From contig JASJBQ010000075.1 in NCBI GenBank assembly GCA_030066455.1, positions 1 to 14,302 on the forward strand: a stretch of 14,302 nt of DNA, in the 5' to 3' direction. Within the stretch, counting starts at the first letter, position 1, and each line of letters starts with the position of its first letter. The position numbers and the translations under genes were made by a program. The notes under the pieces were generated by a model. That model did not search any database. It had not been told where the DNA came from and saw only the letters and a list, made by a program, of their open reading frames with translations. This DNA is from Desulfobacterales bacterium. GTDB lineage: Bacteria > Desulfobacterota > Desulfobacteria > Desulfobacterales > UBA5852. Below, piece by piece: positions 12,731 to 14,302 of this stretch.

Positions 12731-13440
12731 GCGACCGGCTCCGGGTCGGCAAAGCGGTAGCCCATGCCGCGCACCGTCAGGATGTGGCGCGGCCGGATCG
12801 GGTCGGGTTCGATTTTCTGGCGCAGCTTGCCGATGTGGACGTCGACCACCCGGGCGATCACCACGGTATCGCCGTCCGGGTAGAGATGGGCCAGCAGCTC
12901 GTCCCGGGTGAAGGTGCGGCCGGGCCTGGCCATCAGGGCTTGCAGCAGGGCGTACTCGCGGGGGGTCAGGTCGACGCTCCGGTCCCGGACCGTCAGGCGG
13001 CGCTTGTCGAGGTCCAGGCTTAATTCGGCCTGGGCCAAAACCCTGCCCGGCGCGGCCGCTGTCAAACGGCTGCGCCGCAGGACGGCCTTGACACGGGCCA
13101 CGAGTTCCCGGGGGCTGAAGGGCTTGACCACGTAGTCATCAGCCCCCAGCGTCAAGCCGGCCACGCGGTCGGTCTCTTCGTCGCGGGCGGTGAGCATGAT
13201 CACGGGTACATCGGCGTCCCGGCGCAGCCGCCGGCAGACTTCCCAGCCGTCCATGCGGGGCAGCATCAGGTCGAGGATCACGAGGTCGGGCCGGTGCGTG
13301 CGCGCCAGGGTCAGCCCGGACCGGCCGTCGGCAGCCACCAGGGGGGTGAAGCCGTCGCGTTCCAGATAGAGGGCCACCAGGGCGGCCGTATTGCGGTCGT
13401 CCTCGACGATCAATATGGTGCGGGCGCTTTCAACGGGCAT
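12727..13440 (-). CDS. OmpR-family response regulator
   Basis: 237 residues from the ATG at 13440. The receiver domain (7-122) has acidic pair Glu13-Asp14-Asp15 (VEDD), phospho-acceptor Asp57 (LVILDLMLP), Thr84 (MLTARDE) and Lys106 (VVKPFSP). The winged-helix DNA-binding domain (about 135-232) includes LTPREYALLQALM and ARVVDVHIGKLRQKI, and ends GMGYRF. The frame is open further upstream, to 13524, but those residues are unlike the family. A GTG nine bases upstream of the chosen ATG is closer to the AAGGA sequence and is an alternative start. It is the partner of the overlapping kinase and probably binds the 11-bp repeats ahead of msrAB. No matching direct repeats were seen ahead of its own gene, so autoregulation is not supported by sequence. 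Confidence 0.92.
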   Translation of the reverse strand: MPVESARTILIVEDDRNTAALVALYLERDGFTPLVAADGRSGLTLARTHRPDLVILDLMLPRMDGWEVCRRLRRDADVPVIMLTARDEETDRVAGLTLGADDYVVKPFSPRELVARVKAVLRRSRLTAAAPGRVLAQAELSLDLDKRRLTVRDRSVDLTPREYALLQALMARPGRTFTRDELLAHLYPDGDTVVIARVVDVHIGKLRQKIEPDPIRPRHILTVRGMGYRFADPEPVA

Positions 13441-13748
13441 CTGCGGCACGTTTCCTTCGCGGGTCATTCCGACATCAAGGTTGCCGTTGGTGTTTACATT
13501 AAGAAGAACTCGGGCGGGATGCAAACACGCCCGGGGGCCGACGGCTGTCGATCATGCGCCGGCGATCCTGCCCGACCGGACCCGCGGCGACGGGGCCGCG
13601 ACGCAATCCGCAGGCGCTGGCTGACAAGCTGTCGCCGGACAGTCTTTCGGCGGGCCGACCGTTGTGCTATGTTGCGTTGCGAAGCGGCCGGCTCGATCTG
13701 TGGCCGCCTTTTAGCCCCCATAGGAAACGCCCATAGAAAGCCGCCTCT
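13441..13748. other. Divergent intergenic region between the response regulator and aldolase genes
   Basis: About 308 bases without a supported gene. It must contain the promoter for the regulator/kinase pair (minus strand); the AT-richer patch TGTTTACATTAAGAAG (13491-13506) is the best place for it but gives no clear -35/-10. Toward the aldolase there is the hairpin CTGTC-GCCG-GACAG (13629-13642) and an extended -10-like TGCTATGTT (13665-13673). Confidence 0.45.
13629..13673 (+). promoter_or_regulatory. Possible promoter of the aldolase gene with adjacent dyad
   Basis: TGCTATGTT at 13665-13673 fits an extended -10 (TGnTATnnT); the hexamer 17 bases upstream is TTTCGG, a poor -35. The perfect dyad CTGTC-GCCG-GACAG (13629-13642) sits just upstream and could be a regulator site. 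The predicted transcript would have a leader of about 70 bases. Confidence 0.3.
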
Positions 13749-14302
13749 ATGCTTCCCGAACGATCGTTTCGCGAGATGTTGCGCGAAGGCAAGATGCTTG
13801 TCGGCACGGTGCTCACCATGCCGAGTGCGGCCGTGGCCGAGGTGCTGTCCGACGTCGGTTTCGACTGGCTGTTCATCGACGGTGAGCACGGCCCCATGGG
13901 CATCGAGGCCATCACCACCATCCTGCGGGCGGCCCAGCACCGCTGTCCCTGCCTGGTGCGCATCCCGGCGCTGGAGGAGGTCTGGGTCAAAAGGGCGCTT
14001 GACGCCGGGGCGGACGGCATCATTGCGCCGCTGGTCAACTCGGCCGAAGCCGCCCGTCGGGTGGTGGCCTGGGCCAAGTACCCGCCCGAGGGGCGCCGCA
14101 GCGTCGGCGGCGGCCGCGCCCACGGCTATGGCCGCAGCTTCGAGCGCTATGTCCGGGGCGCCAACGAGCGGGTTGCCGTGGTGGTCCAGATCGAGCACGT
14201 CGAGGGGGCCGGCCGGATCGAATCCATCCTGGAAGTGGCGGGCATCGATGCCGTTTTCATCGGCCCCTATGATCTTTCCGGCAGCCTGGGCATCCCCGGC
14301 CG
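13749..14302 (+). CDS. HpcH/HpaI-family aldolase, 3' truncated by the window end
   Basis: 184 codons are visible with no stop before the window edge; family members are about 250-260 residues. These are metal-dependent class II pyruvate aldolases (HpaI, GarL, RhmA types) that reversibly cleave 2-oxo-4-hydroxy acids into pyruvate and an aldehyde. Visible hallmarks: DWLFIDGEHGP (39-49) with the catalytic His47, Arg72 in LVRIP for substrate carboxylate binding, GADGIIAPLVNSAEAARRVV (87-106), metal ligand Glu149 in VVQIEHVEG, and metal ligand Asp175 in IGPYDLSGSLG. The N-terminus SFREMLREGKMLVGT is also typical. The start at 13749 has a weak ribosome binding site (AAAG). The region between residues 112 and 135 (PPEGRRSVGGGRAHGYGRS) matches the family's substrate loop. 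Exact substrate cannot be told. Confidence 0.9.
   Translation, partial: MLPERSFREMLREGKMLVGTVLTMPSAAVAEVLSDVGFDWLFIDGEHGPMGIEAITTILRAAQHRCPCLVRIPALEEVWVKRALDAGADGIIAPLVNSAEAARRVVAWAKYPPEGRRSVGGGRAHGYGRSFERYVRGANERVAVVVQIEHVEGAGRIESILEVAGIDAVFIGPYDLSGSLGIPG

Noticed and set aside
11643..12752. Second minus-strand frame across the kinase gene
   Set aside because: It is the shifted frame of the kinase: Pro/Arg/Gly-rich with no domain, while the other frame has every kinase motif.
1..14302. CRISPR arrays, tRNA, rRNA, integrase or transposase genes
   Set aside because: No regularly spaced repeats, no tRNA-like cloverleaf and no mobile-element protein motifs were seen on reading both strands.

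Overview
The window is GC-rich bacterial chromosome. The mix of genes suggests an anaerobic, complete-oxidiser member of the Desulfobacterota (Desulfosarcina/Desulfococcus-like): several acyl-CoA dehydrogenases, an SCP-x type thiolase, an SDR-SCP2 protein, a single-domain old-yellow-enzyme relative with an Fe-S type Cys cluster, a sigma-54 promoter, palindromic intergenic repeats and a possible UGA/selenocysteine gene. This taxonomic guess is inference; no rRNA or other marker gene is present.

Positions 1-5843 (+) form a CoA-ester degradation block: the 3' end of an SDR-SCP2 dehydrogenase, an SCP-x/acetyl-CoA acetyltransferase-like thiolase, a 121-residue protein of unknown function, an LCAD-type acyl-CoA dehydrogenase and a large DmdC-type acyl-CoA dehydrogenase. 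Together they supply the dehydrogenation, 3-hydroxyacyl-CoA oxidation and thiolysis steps of a beta-oxidation-like route. A hydratase and a CoA ligase are not in view. Two intergenic gaps in this block carry structured repeats: three abutting hairpins at 768-812, and a MITE-like element with 14-bp terminal inverted repeats at 3730-3851.

Positions 5844-8262 (+) hold a membrane-bound PAS-PAS-GAF-GGDEF protein, probably a diguanylate cyclase with an I-site. A 22-codon upstream ORF with a strong ribosome binding site overlaps its start. Positions 8263-8695 hold a well-formed sigma-54 promoter, an 18-bp perfect palindrome overlapping its -24 element, and a 59-residue orphan protein. An OYE-family flavin reductase follows at 9091-10212 behind a consensus-like sigma-70 promoter.

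Positions 10209-13440 (-) read as a periplasmic oxidative-damage island: OmpR-type response regulator, histidine kinase (ATGA overlap), then a promoter region with 11-bp-spaced direct repeats, a secreted or membrane-anchored MsrA-MsrB fusion, and a tiny secreted protein. The tiny protein stops at a TGA that, if read as selenocysteine, continues with U-Y-D-V-G-K-S-A-L before a TAG. The kinase/regulator pair is a natural candidate to control msrAB, as HprSR controls msrPQ in E. coli. The divergent gene at the right edge (13749 onward, +) is a HpcH/HpaI-type aldolase cut by the window end.

The most interesting items are the possible selenoprotein (or its truncated remnant) in the msrAB operon, the kinase/regulator-to-msrAB wiring with its tandem operator, and the sigma-54-driven orphan small protein.
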